DNA from: Luzula sylvatica
Lineage: Eukaryota > Streptophyta > Magnoliopsida > Poales > Juncaceae
DNA: 64,000 bases
Reading direction: 5' to 3'
Assembly (NCBI GenBank): GCA_946800325.1
Contig: OX326959.1
Span: forward strand, 28,223,115-28,287,114
Below are positions 10,499-23,135 of the stretch, piece by piece. Positions within the stretch are counted from its first letter, which is position 1, and each line of letters opens with the position of its first letter. A model generated the notes under the pieces. The model had not been told where the DNA came from, searched no databases, and worked only from the letters and a program-made list of their open reading frames with translations. The position numbers and the translations under genes were made by a program.

Positions 10499-10536
<38 letters not shown>
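10158..10536. promoter_or_regulatory. Upstream region of the hemerythrin-like gene
   Basis: It contains a CT-rich leader directly before the start codon on the gene's strand, GA-rich DNA, and an (AT)n-(AG)n compound microsatellite at about 10500-10538 that abuts the first MITE. No clear TATA box was placed. Confidence 0.4.
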
Positions 10537-10538
<2 letters not shown>

Positions 10539-10744
10539 GAAGGCTGAGCTACTTAATTAAATATCAAAGATTCGATACTTAATGTTTTTTAATCATTTAA
10601 TTTGTATTGAGATTTGTGTATTTAATGATGTGCACAAATTTTCATGATCATTGTGAAAAAACACAAATCTCAATACAAATTCAATGGTTAAAAATCATTA
10701 AGTACCAAATCTTTGATACTTAATTAAGTCGGTTAGCCTCCCTC
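10537..10744. mobile_element. MITE copy 1 (about 208 bp)
   Basis: A near-perfect palindrome: the left arm has GCTACTTAATTAAATATC, GATACTTAATG and GAGATTTGTGTATTTAATG, mirrored on the right arm (CACAAATCTC, CATTAAGTACC, GATACTTAATTAAG). The loop contains ATGATGTGCACAAA. No coding capacity. A second copy at 11808-12007 has the same arms and its loop in the opposite orientation. Confidence 0.85.
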
Positions 10745-10753
10745 ATATATACC

Positions 10754-11787
10754 TGAAAGAAATACAGTTTCGGATCAACCGTAAAAGTGTACACGTGGAT
10801 GAACGAATGTAAGCGTACATTTGTAGCCATAACTTTCAGTAGGAAAATCCGATTTGAATGGTTCAAATTGGGTTAGATAGATAATTAGATTATCTATAAC
10901 CTTAATGTAGAAATATATTTCATATGAACGAAGTATCAGTGTCGTTTATGTGAAATATCGAAAGGGTGCAACAGTATGACATACAGTTAGTAAAACAGTC
11001 ATAACTTTTGCATACGAACTCCAATTGGGCTGGGCCAAATTGGGTTTTGTAGATAATTAGATTATCTACAACTTTCATGTTAGGTGATTTTCTGTCAGAG
11101 AAATTTATCAATTTCGTCTGGACAGAATACTGACCAGGTTCATGCAGTTTTCTGTGTGAAAGGGTGTATATTGGATATACATGCATTTTGGCTAATCCTG
11201 ATCCTATTAGATATAAATAGGATACTTTCTCTCTCCTAACTATGGAATTTTCTAAGTAATTATTCTGCCTAATACACAAGAGAAAAAGAGCAAATTCAGA
11301 TTTGATCTTTCGTGAGTGAAAAGGTGCGAATAGAGAGAAATCGAGAAAAGAGTTTCTCGAGAGATAGAGAATCAATTAGATCGAGCAAGTTCGCCGGTGC
11401 ATCGTCTAGGCAGGTGCATCCGCGACCGACGTCTTACGAATCAACATGGATACAAGTAGAGGAACGACGTTTGTGGTTCTTCGATTGTGATCGACTCGAG
11501 TGAGAAAGACGGTAGAAACGCTTGGACGCACGAAGACGAAGTCGAGTGAACAGGCGTAGTCAACAAACGGTGAAATACGCGTGGTGCGGGACGCGCGAAT
11601 TGTCACCAACGTGACAGGAGATAGAAGGCAGCGATCAACCCTTCGAGTGCAATCAATTTTGCACCGGTATGAATCTGTCCTTCTATTGTATCGTACCCTC
11701 GAAGTCATGGCGTGATCTCGGGAATAGGGAACCGGACCGGGCCTTCATTCCGCTGTGCGGTCCCGGGGTCGGGGATATTCCCCAACA
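10754..11787. mobile_element. Solo LTR (1034 bp) with 5-bp target duplication
   Basis: The segment starts TG and ends CA (TGAAAGAA...CCCAACA) and is flanked on both sides by ATACC (10749-10753 and 11788-11792), the 5-bp duplication made by retrotransposon integration. A promoter-like ATATAAATAG lies at 11211-11220, in the middle, as expected for an LTR promoter, and a GC-richer downstream part follows. No gag-pol sequence is attached, so it is best read as the product of recombination between the two LTRs of a former full element. The superfamily (Copia or Gypsy) cannot be told from the LTR alone. The small open frames inside it are not genes. Confidence 0.8.
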
Positions 11788-11807
11788 ATACCTCCCTCAT
11801 ATATATA

Positions 11808-12002
11808 TGAGGGGAGCTAAACTACTTAATTAAATACAACCATTTTGGTAATTAATGCCATTGGATTTGAATTGAGATTTGTGTTTTTTCATTATGATCA
11901 TGAAAGTTTGTGCACATCATTAAATGCACAAATCTCAATACAAATACAATGGAAAAAAAGCATTAAGTACCAAAATGTTGATACTTAATTAAGTAGTTTA
12001 AC

Positions 12003-12007
<5 letters not shown>
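11808..12007. mobile_element. MITE copy 2 (about 200 bp), inverted relative to copy 1
   Basis: Its arms are AGCTAAACTACTTAATTAAA and AAGTAGTTTAACCTC, with GAGATTTGTG/CACAAATCTC further in. The loop reads CATGAAAGTTTGTGCACATC, the complement of the loop in copy 1, so the two copies lie in opposite orientation. Before the solo LTR arrived they were only about 60 bases apart. Confidence 0.8.
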
Positions 12008-12060
<53 letters not shown>

Positions 12061-12163
12061 TTTTTCAAAATACAACCTTATCTTGTATGAGTAATATGAA
12101 AAAGCCTCTACCTCGATTACTCGATAATTACTACGATACCGTACGAACACACGATACATTTAC

Positions 12164-12203
<40 letters not shown>
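12003..12203. repeat. Compound microsatellites (CT)n-(AT)n and (AAT)n
   Basis: (CT)14 at 12003-12030 is followed directly by (AT)14 at 12031-12058, and a separate run of about 13 AAT units lies at 12164-12203. Confidence 0.95.
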
Positions 12204-12206
<3 letters not shown>

Positions 12207-14264
12207 GATATATTGTTAAATTGTATATATACTATTAAAATTATCTACGAAATAAAAAAATTATCCACGATATTGTGAGTTATATACATAAAAAGTACTG
12301 GTACATTTGTGCAACTAAGTCTCTTTGTTAAAATAAAATAGAAAATACTTATCTTTTATTCTGATATATGGAAATTGGTATGTGAATTCGTAGACTTTTT
12401 TTTATCAGAATCCCCGATGCCCAGTTCTTCGGTACATCAAAGTATTCGTCGCATCAATATCACATCCATTTATTTGAAGTAAAAACAATTAATTAATCCA
12501 TTAATTATTATTATTTAATGTGTTTACATAGTGTCGATACGTTTAATAATAAAAAGTTATGTTGATATTAACTCCGGAGTGCAAAAAAGATGTAAATAAC
12601 ATTTCAGTTTTCATAAAATAAATATTCATAAGTTCACGGGCCATTCAACCTATAGAAATATCAAACATCATCAAATTTTGAGAATACCACTCAATGAATA
12701 ATACCACTCACTACAACATTAACAAAGAAAAAGAAAAAAAGAAAAAAGAAAACGTATTAGAATCATGATTTTTCACAATTCAAGAGTCCCACTGACATTG
12801 TCACATGTACTAAACCTTCGGACCGATTCATAGTCTTCTTATTAAGTCAGGATGACTTGATTTACGATATGCATTAACAAAAAAATACTATTCAAATTTT
12901 TATAATCCGTGAGAAATCGAAGTTTATACCTGATCGAATATGTTGCGGTCTTCATGATCTATATATTTCCGCAATGTCAATGTCATGACCATCATTTTAT
13001 GCAACTCCAATAACTCTGGAGCGTAGAAATAATTACAACAATTCAAACATAGGTATTTGAACCCTGAGTGAATTTGATGATAATCAGATCCATATTCAAA
13101 CGTAGTAAATATCAATTTCAATCACTGTCTCCATATTTAGAGTAGTATTCGAGATGAACTTTCCACTCCAGCCATATAAATCTCTCGCTGGGTTGGAAGG
13201 TCATTTTGCATATTCAAACGTAGTAAATCTCAATTTCAATCACCGTCTCATTCGCTAACTAGTTTCTAGATCTAGTAATTAGTCATCATCTTGAGAGAGA
13301 GAGAGAGAGAGAGCAGTGCGGCACACCTTAACTAATATCAAATATTTTTATCAAAAGTTGCTCGGATATGTATTGATACAGTTGGAAACGGTACTTCCGA
13401 AACAAATATATCATGTCATGTACTGATACAAATAGATGAACATAATCAAGATATTTCGATTTTTTGTAGATAATAAGTTTGTCTCATAACATTCATGGAT
13501 TGATGAAGAGACTATATAATTCATTCACTTCGGTCCACTTTGAATCGTTTTCGGAAACGAAGATGAATATATTTGTGAGTCTTTTATACATTTGTAACGA
13601 CTCATATTCACATAATAAATATATTTGTTGTCTTATAATGTTATGAATAGTTTCCCGTAACAAGTGATTTTTATGTATATAACTCATATCCTTATGGACA
13701 GTTTTTTATTTCATAGATAATTTGATAATATATAAAATTTAACAGTACGTTTATTACATAATTACTGCATAAGCATATTGTATCCTAATAAGTTTTATAG
13801 GAAACCAGGAAAGGGCTTTTTCATATTATTCATAAAATATAAGGTGTTCTTTGAAAAAATATAACAATTGTGTTCGGTCTAAAAATGAAATGGAGAGGAG
13901 ATGATGGTCAAAGCTGAACAAGGATTTGGATCGTGAATCAAAGACGAAGTGTTGTCGTGGTCGGGCGAACAATATCTTCGTTGGTTTCTTTTATAATACA
14001 AAATCATGTAATCTTTTATGTTGGTTTATTCGTGATATAAATTTCTTCGTGTTAACATGGATATATGTACTAAGAGTGGCACATTAAATCATTCTTCACG
14101 CCAATTTTTTTTTAAAGATTAACAAGATTTTAATACTTGATCCAATGTTACAGATTCGGTATTTAATTTTGTTTTTATCCATAAAAAAGGAGTTAAAATA
14201 TTAACTCAAAATAAAGATAGATCAAAGTATATTTATACTTACGTATAATCTTCTCTTCTTATAA
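12204..14264. other. AT-rich intergenic region
   Basis: No gene is recognised. A 36-base segment reading TTCAAACGTAGTAAATmTCAATTTCAATCAC (where m is A or C) occurs twice (about 13096-13125 and 13215-13245), and there is a short GA tract at 13292-13313. The open frames at 12924-13121 and 13493-13687 (both minus) are short and show no known domain. Confidence 0.4.
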
Positions 14265-14398
14265 AAAAAAAAAAAAGTAAATAAAGAAGACTCGGTGGTC
14301 CTCCATCTATTGATACCAATAAAACTCGAATCCACAAACTCTCACAATATATGATTTTTGTGTCTCACACTCAACCACTGAGTCATTAGTCCATTGAC
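14265..14398 (-). mobile_element. Possible tRNA-derived SINE fragment
   Basis: Read on the minus strand, TGACTCAGTGGTTGAG (near 14388) resembles a polymerase III A box and GGATTCGAGTTTT (near 14330) a diverged B box, about 50 bases apart. The 3' side runs into a T-stretch on the minus strand (plus-strand A-run 14263-14276). No target duplication was found. A related B-box-like piece, GAGTTCGAGTCTCGTTGGTA, occurs on the minus strand near 45755. Confidence 0.4.
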
Positions 14399-15957
14399 AT
14401 AATTTTCTTATAATCTTTGCAAAAAAAAATTCATCGGAATGTACCACATCACTCTATAATCTCAGCTGTCCGTTTTGAATATCCAAGGGTTTTTGGATTT
14501 TGGAGCATTATAAATTTATAATTCTTCAAATACACATGATTCTGTGCACCGAAATATAATTTTACGAATACACATGATTACGTGCACCGAAGTACATACA
14601 AAAAATAACCATACACTAATCTATGGACCACTTCCAAACAAAATAGTAAATATAATCAAATTTACTTGGTCTACTGCGTACCCCGACTTATTTTGGTTTA
14701 TCTTTTCATTCTTTTTTTCCTCACTTTTTCTGCCGAACCAAATAACCAGAAGTTCAAACCGAACAAAATAAATTAAAAATCCAAATCGATTAAATGGAAC
14801 TTGACCAGTTCGATTCCAAATAAACCGAAATGTCTGTACATTCTTATTTTTGTACGATAAGTTACCGTATTAAATAAATAATATAAATGTTTTCGTGAAT
14901 AACTCATCAAATACATGATGTGACTTCTCAAATTAAGTGATAGATGCAAACAAAGTCATATTGTCATTGTTGTCGTACCAACTAAGCAGTGTGAAAATAT
15001 TAGTAAAAAATTCACTATATAAATTAAATTAGATATCAACTATGGGGCCGTTTGATTTTCCAAGATTTTGGAAGAATTTGAAGAATTTTTGCATTGTTCC
15101 GAGAAAGTGATATGATGTTAGAAATTTGAAAGACATGTGTTTCTTACACGTGTTGTTTGATGTGGTAGAATGATATGTAATGAAAAATAATTATTATTTT
15201 CATCCAAAAGAATAATAATGAATTTTGTTATAAATAATCTGAATATATATATAAATAACAATTTAGGGAGATACATTCTAGTTCATTTCACTTGATTTAA
15301 ATTTAGTATGATAGGTGTTGGGACTTGAAATAGAAACATATTGAATGCAAAAAATTGCTTTAGATTTTTAAATATCTAAGAAAAAAAATATGTTTTTAGT
15401 TTCTTATCTTTTAGAGAAAGTTCAATCAAGTCCTTAACGTTTTAGTTAGACCAATCAAGTTTCTTAACTCCTTTATTTGGTATAATTAAGTCATTTCATC
15501 CGTTAAGTGTTGATTATGCTGTTAAATGATGACTTGGCACATGTTGCAAGAATTATTTGATGACATGTTAAATTTTATTTTCTATTTTTTTCATTATATC
15601 AAAGTAATATTTATTAACTAATGTATTATTTAGCTGAACCACATGAACCAAACCCATCTCCCCCAACCATGAACGAGACCCATCTCTCCCAAATACCATT
15701 TCTTCTTCTCGCTTTCTCCGTTCTTCTCGCCTGAGCCCATCCTTCTCGTCGGAGATCCTCGCCGCTTGTGTTGGACACCACCCTCTCCTCCATCTTCAAT
15801 TCTCTTCTCTCTGCATCGCTTATGCTCGCTGGTTTAGAGCACAATACTCTCGGCAACTAAACCGGTTTTATCGTTCGGCTTTTGACCTATCAATAATTTA
15901 TTAAAATCAAGTGTGCTTGAACCAAAAGTGGGACAAACATCATTTAAAGTTTTATTC
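14399..15957. other. AT-rich intergenic region
   Basis: Nothing certain. GGGGCCGTTTGATTTTCC at about 15045 looks like the end of a transposon, but no matching opposite end was found. 15400-15560 has text such as CCGTTAAGTGTTGATTATG and GTTAAATGATGACTTGGCAC that recalls the arms of the Mutator-like element at 4498. The open frame 15626-15856 (minus) has no recognisable domain. Confidence 0.4.
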
Positions 15958-16603
15958 TTAATATGTGTGTTTAATAGTTCGACTTTTAAATGTGTAATCT
16001 CGCTTTTTGAGGTCTCGACCCTCGTTTCTAGAAAAATCTAGTTGTGTTTCTAACAAATTTACCTTAATTTCTAAATCTGAAAATCTAGCTTGAACATTTA
16101 TGAACAAGTCACTACTAGTAATCTCATGTTGTTGAGGTCGAGTTAATCCGTGGATTGGATCATCATTCGTTCCAAACTCAACAATATTTATAGAGTTACT
16201 TGTGCTTGGAACGGACACCGATTGCAAACATAAATTTTGAATTGAAAATATCGCAGCATCTTTATTGGTCGCAGGATCCAGAGCATACGAGGTTGATGCA
16301 TCTTCCGTCTTGCGTAATGATTCCGTTTTTCTTTGATTCTTGAGCATCATTTGAATTGTGTGTTCCTTCGTCTACCGATGGAATGACTCTGGCCATGAGT
16401 GCATTGTTTGTTTCTTCATTGTCAGAGTATGACTCATCGTCGGATGATTGATCGGAGTTTCCCCACACCGCGACATTGGCCGGTTGTTGCTTCTTCTTCT
16501 TCTCCTTATCTCGGTTTTTGTCGTCTTTCGCGTTTTCCATCGTCTTTATCAAGCTTGTCTTCGCTTGTATCGTGGTGCGAGTTCGAGATGAAGTGTGTAG
16601 CAA
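15958..16603 (-). pseudogene. Decayed Copia-type gag fragment
   Basis: Two overlapping minus-strand frames (16603-16262 and 16350-15958) carry a lysine-rich stretch, then an acidic Ser/Asp/Glu stretch followed by NNALMARV, the arrangement commonly seen between the UBN2-type gag domain and the zinc knuckle of plant Copia gag proteins. The second frame has a coiled-coil-like region with alternating Leu/Asn/Lys, also usual in that position. A frame change between the two and the absence of zinc knuckle, protease and polymerase show that it is a relic. The assignment rests on pattern only. Confidence 0.4.
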
Positions 16604-17172
16604 TTATTTATCGTGTGTCTTCGCTTGTTGCACTTTATGATTTGACAATAAAATTATAGCAATAAAATAAAGAAAAATTATACTTGTCCCCACAAAAGTG
16701 AGATTAATATCCTCGATGATATCATCGAGAGTGTGTTAATTTTTTATTATGATCTGTATCTATCGTAATCTTAATTAAAAATTTTTTTTTTGTTAATTTA
16801 TATATTTGTTAATTGGTCCGTACCTATGACATTTATTAAGATTAAAATTTTAATTTAATTAATCATTAATCGTGAAGACGTCATTCAAGAATTTTTTCTC
16901 ACTTTTCTGAGACATCGTATAGGCCCTCTAAAATAAAATGGTGGAGGATATCATAAAAGATTTATTATTTGTTCAAATGAGCCTAAGAAATTCTAGAGGC
17001 CCAAAGCCCATGATAATAATATGGACTGGCATAAAATAATAATCTTTCAAATAAACAACCATCCGTCTTCCCGCATAACTATCGCCACCTTTCTCCCGCA
17101 ACTCCGATCAAACCCTTTCTCCCCTATTTCCATTTCCACTCTCTGTATCTTCCTTCTAATCCTCCCCGATTC
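16604..17172 (+). promoter_or_regulatory. Upstream region of the FAF-domain gene
   Basis: AT-rich DNA, then from about 17055 a CT-rich, C-rich leader of the kind found before plant start codons. AGGCCCAAAGCCCA at 16998-17011 holds inverted TGGGCY-type motifs. No separate gene was seen. Confidence 0.4.
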
Positions 17173-17715
17173 ATGAGCGCGCTTCGCCATTTCTTGGATG
17201 GACCTCGTCATGAGAAATCACGCCTCAAGGTCTCCCTTCCATGGCGCGAAATCCGGCATCCAAGACCTGACAATTCCGTTCTTGAAATCTTCGGCGAGAT
17301 GGAGTTTCGCGAGCGGAATTCCAGACTGGGTTCTGCTTCTCCTTCCCCTGCCTCCACTCCATTATCCATCAGTCCTCCTCCATTATTATTACCGGATTCT
17401 ACTTTCAATTTGACTCAAGAAACCGAAGAGAATCTTGATTTGGGTCCCTCTGACATCGATCTGAATTGTGGGAGGAGTATGTGCATCAGGTGCAATCCGT
17501 ACCCGGGTTCTTGGAATTCCGGCGAGGGGTATCCTCCTCCGATTTCTATAATTGGGAAGAACGGGAAGCCATGGCTGTACTACGCATCGGTCAAGAGCGA
17601 AGGGAGATTCGTTCTGAAAGAGGTTAGAATTCCGGGCCAGGGATGCATGCAGTCGACTCGAGAGAATGGCCGTCTCTTGCTTCACTTGAGCAATCCTAAT
17701 ATTTCGAATGTTTGA
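17173..17715 (+). CDS. FANTASTIC FOUR (FAF) domain protein
   Basis: A single-exon gene for 180 residues. The FAF domain fills residues 120-172: YPPPIS, then GKPWLYYASVKSEGRF, then LKEVRIPGQ, and RENGRLLLHL, which are the conserved blocks of this plant-specific domain. Known FAF proteins of Arabidopsis influence shoot meristem size and interact with the WUSCHEL/CLAVATA circuit; related FAF-like proteins are less studied. Before the domain lies a Ser/Pro-rich linker (53-75), an acidic stretch (83-96) and a Cys cluster (CGRSMCIRC, 99-107). The start is the first ATG of the frame. The acidic C-terminal tail of canonical FAF1-4 is missing, so it is better called FAF-like. Confidence 0.85.
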   Translation: MSALRHFLDGPRHEKSRLKVSLPWREIRHPRPDNSVLEIFGEMEFRERNSRLGSASPSPASTPLSISPPPLLLPDSTFNLTQETEENLDLGPSDIDLNCGRSMCIRCNPYPGSWNSGEGYPPPISIIGKNGKPWLYYASVKSEGRFVLKEVRIPGQGCMQSTRENGRLLLHLSNPNISNV

Positions 17716-18144
17716 TAAATTCATGGCGAATCGAAAGAGGAAAATACTTAATAGTGGTGCAAAATTTCAACTTTGAGCGTTAATGGAGCAGAAAAGAAAA
17801 TTCTTGGTGCTTCGATTTTGATCCTGTCTACAGTTTTTTCGATTTTCAATACTGTTATTTGTTCTTTTTCTTTGGTATTTTTTTCTTCGCAATTAAGTTC
17901 TTTTTAGCAGAAAAGACAAACGAAGATTACTGATTATTTTTAAATAAATTCATCGTCAATACATATGAGCTAATAATATTCATAATTTTGCAATTTTTTT
18001 TGTTTCAATATATAGCAAATGCATTTAACAATTTAATCTCCCACAGTTTTTATTCAATCATGAAATATGGAAAATATGTTTAACCCACAAAATGAAAAGC
18101 CTGAAAAAGAAATCCATAAAATATATGAAGAAAGGTAATAAACT

Positions 18145-18278
18145 GGCCCAATAAAATGGACGGTTTAAAATAAATCTATCCGTAATACTTCGAAGATCCG
18201 ACGGCTCAGATTGTCTAAATCTTAGATAATAAGAAGGGCTTATCGTTCTCTCTCTCACTGCGCAGTCCTGAACCCTAA
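18145..18278 (+). promoter_or_regulatory. Promoter motifs of the eS25 gene (site II and telo-box)
   Basis: GGCCCA at 18145-18150 is an inverted TGGGCC site II motif and AACCCTAA at 18271-18278 a telo-box, followed by a pyrimidine-rich leader (CTCTCTAG-type, 18290-18335). Site II plus telo-box is the well-known combination upstream of plant ribosomal protein genes, which TCP and other factors use to couple expression to growth. Confidence 0.7.
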
Positions 18279-18344
18279 TCGTTGTCCCAGACTCTCAGAG
18301 GCGGCGCTTCTCGTCTTCCCTCCTCTCTAGTTTGCCTCGAAATC

Positions 18345-18991
<647 letters not shown>

Positions 18992-20121
18992 ATTGGTTTG
19001 AACGCGAAATGTAGATTGAGAGGGTTTTTTTTTTCCTTTGAATTTAGTGGATTAATGGTATGTTTTGTTTTGACGAGTTAGACATGATTTTTCTTTCTTG
19101 TTTTTTGAGTGGATAGTAAATTTTGCTGAGAATTTTACTGCTGTTTTTTTGTGATATTTAATCTTATGTTCTGTGAATTTAGGTTATTCTTTTTATTTTC
19201 GAATCATAATTATTGTTTGGTGAAAATTAATTTACCAACCAATTTCATATCATTTGTTAGTACTATGATACTATATATATTTATCTTTCTATCTTTTTTT
19301 CTGTTGTGGAGAAAAATAAAAGTAATATGTATATTTGTGAGTGGTGATATGATTAAATTCTCTCATTTTATCGATGAGATTATATGTAAGTGAGAAATGA
19401 ATATAGATCGATCGGATTTAACACAGATTATGAATCAATTAGCGTGCTTTTTATTTATTTATGGTGTTCATGTAAAAGTTATGACCTCTTCATTATGTTA
19501 AAAGAAATTTCAATCGTTTGAAAACATAGGTAATGAAATATTTTTAAGAAAAAAACAAATGTTGAGACAAACTGAAATACAAATATTCTTTTGTAAGACC
19601 TTGGAGGGAATTAAAAGAAAAATGCTATGAAATTTACTTCACAACTATTTTTTAATTGGGAGAATCATACAGATTTCACTACACAACCAAATTTCATACG
19701 CATAAATAAACCTAACGAATTTTCTTGTCTGATTCTCATTCTATTGATAACATGAGAATAATCGAACTTTGTTAAAGGATGAATAAAGGCAGAACATTAT
19801 TTTAAAAAATATATACGGTACTATTCTGGCCTTCTTATCGCAATATTAAGTTCTTCTTCTTCTTCTTTTTCATTTTTTGATAATTTATTAAAATATGAAC
19901 GTAGTGCAGGATTGTATAATATTTGTATTGCGTATAATTACATTAAATATAAGCATATTATGTACTGGTGTCTCAACTATTTAATGTCATTGCATTCAAA
20001 GAAAAGAGATTAATCCTTGAATTAATCAAAGCGAAATTGAAGCGTGAAATCAATCACAATTAACACTTAATTAACCAAAACTTATTTTACGCGCTGAAGA
20101 TTCTCCTTATTCGTGCTCAAT
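18992..20121. other. AT-rich intergenic region
   Basis: It holds the 3' untranslated region of the eS25 gene and then low-complexity AT-rich DNA. The open frame at 19151-19393 is hydrophobic and AT-driven and is not regarded as a gene. Confidence 0.5.
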
Positions 20122-20800
20122 TATTTTTTATTTTTTTTTAAGGAGGTTCGACAATTTGTCGAGGCCTCAAATACATTAAATAGAAGAAGTGGTACAGTTT
20201 ACAATACGTTGAAAGGTCTTATATAAATAACAAGTATCTAATTCAACCTTCTTAACGTTTTGGAGTAAGCTAAACTCCATAAACTACTATTTGTAACCTA
20301 ACCGACTACTCGCAGTACTTGATCCAGTCTATCGTGTCTTGAAGAGCTTTGTTGAAGATGAGATTTGAGGATTGGGCTTTGTCATTGAAGATCGCGTCAT
20401 TACGGGATTTCCAGATATTCCATATGACCGAAAGCCAGACAGTTTGCCATATCTTGGTGTTGGGAGACGTGGACCAGAATTCATATGGATCTGATATTGC
20501 ATGTGTTGTGTCATGGATTCGCGAGGTGATGTGGCCCCAAACATCTTTTGAGAATGGGCATTCGTATAATAGATGTTTGGTTGTCTACTCTTCTGTTTTA
20601 CATAGGGGGCATAATGGGTTGTTCGACCATCCCCTTAATTGCAGCTGATCGCTCGTCAGAATGCGAGATTGAATTGCTATCCAACCGAAGAAACGAACTT
20701 TGAGTGGTGCCTTTGTTGAATATTTTATATGTCTGTATAGTTTTTGAACAAAGTATAATATGGATTTGTACATGAATCGAATGGAGTGCAAGTTATATTG
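20122..20800 (-). mobile_element. LINE 3' fragment with zf-RVT domain
   Basis: Read on the minus strand, the segment encodes KAPLKVRFFGWIA, RGWSNNPLCPLC and, after a frame break, pieces such as FWSTSP and WNIWKSRND. These match the zinc-binding region (zf-RVT) found downstream of the reverse transcriptase of plant non-LTR retrotransposons. The element ends in an A-rich tail, seen on the plus strand as the T-rich run at 20122-20139. It is 5'-truncated and frame-broken (frames 20791-20585 and 20544-20329), so inactive. Confidence 0.75.
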
Positions 20801-21101
20801 AAGAGATGTTATTCTCTATTGGACATTCAATGTATCTTCATAATTGATGCACCTATTATCTGATAGTTCTAACCATTAGTCATAAAGGTGTCTCTTTAAA
20901 GAAATGTATCTAACAATTGCATCTCTCGTGATAGCCACAAAGATCCATATATGTACTATAAATAAATATGTTGTCCTTGTAAATTTCCTATGCATGTTTT
21001 ATCCTGAAGCAAATAGCTTTAAAGAAAATGATACTTCTCACGACTCAAGACACACCATTTGTTTATTTTCCAACAATCTTAAAGCTTTTTCATATCTGCA
21101 A
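20801..21101 (+). other. Leader of the Copia relic, possible LTR remnant
   Basis: The frame that contains gag stays open upstream of the gag methionine, but the translation there is not gag-like. TATAAATAAATATG at about 20959 resembles an LTR promoter. No primer-binding site (TGGTATCAGAGC type) and no matching 3' LTR were found, so the assignment is tentative. Confidence 0.35.
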
Positions 21102-21560
21102 ATGGAGGGTGATTTTGGTACTGGTCTCAAGGTTCAGTATGAACAAGAAAAAGACCAAACGATAAAACTGGATCGATTTGATGGAACGAACTACACCAGA
21201 TGGCAAGATCGCATGGCCTGGCTTCTTACAACGATTAATCCGTATTACCTGTTAGATCCGAATCTAAAGCCAATCGAGGAGCCCAAGGAACAAGACACAG
21301 AGGTAGTGAAGACTCAACTTCTTGCTGAGAAAAACAAGAGAGAAACCGACTCCACAGTTTGTCGAGGTCACATTCTCAACTCGCTTACGAACCGACTGTA
21401 TGACATTTATAGGCATTACAAGACGCCAAAAGAAGTTTGGGATGCTCTCCAACCGAAGTACAAACATGTCAAAACCGGTACCGATCGATTTTTGGCACTT
21501 AAATATTTTGAGTTCAAATTTACAGATAATATGCTAGTAATGGATCAAGTTCGTGACTTA

Positions 21561-23135
<1,575 letters not shown>

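Noticed and set aside
10920..11708. Open frames of 63-151 residues in the 10.9-11.7 kb region
   Set aside because: They lie wholly within the solo LTR, overlap on both strands and lack any known domain.
15045..15300. A transposon starting GGGGCCGTTTGATTTTCC
   Set aside because: No matching inverted end or target duplication was found within several kilobases.
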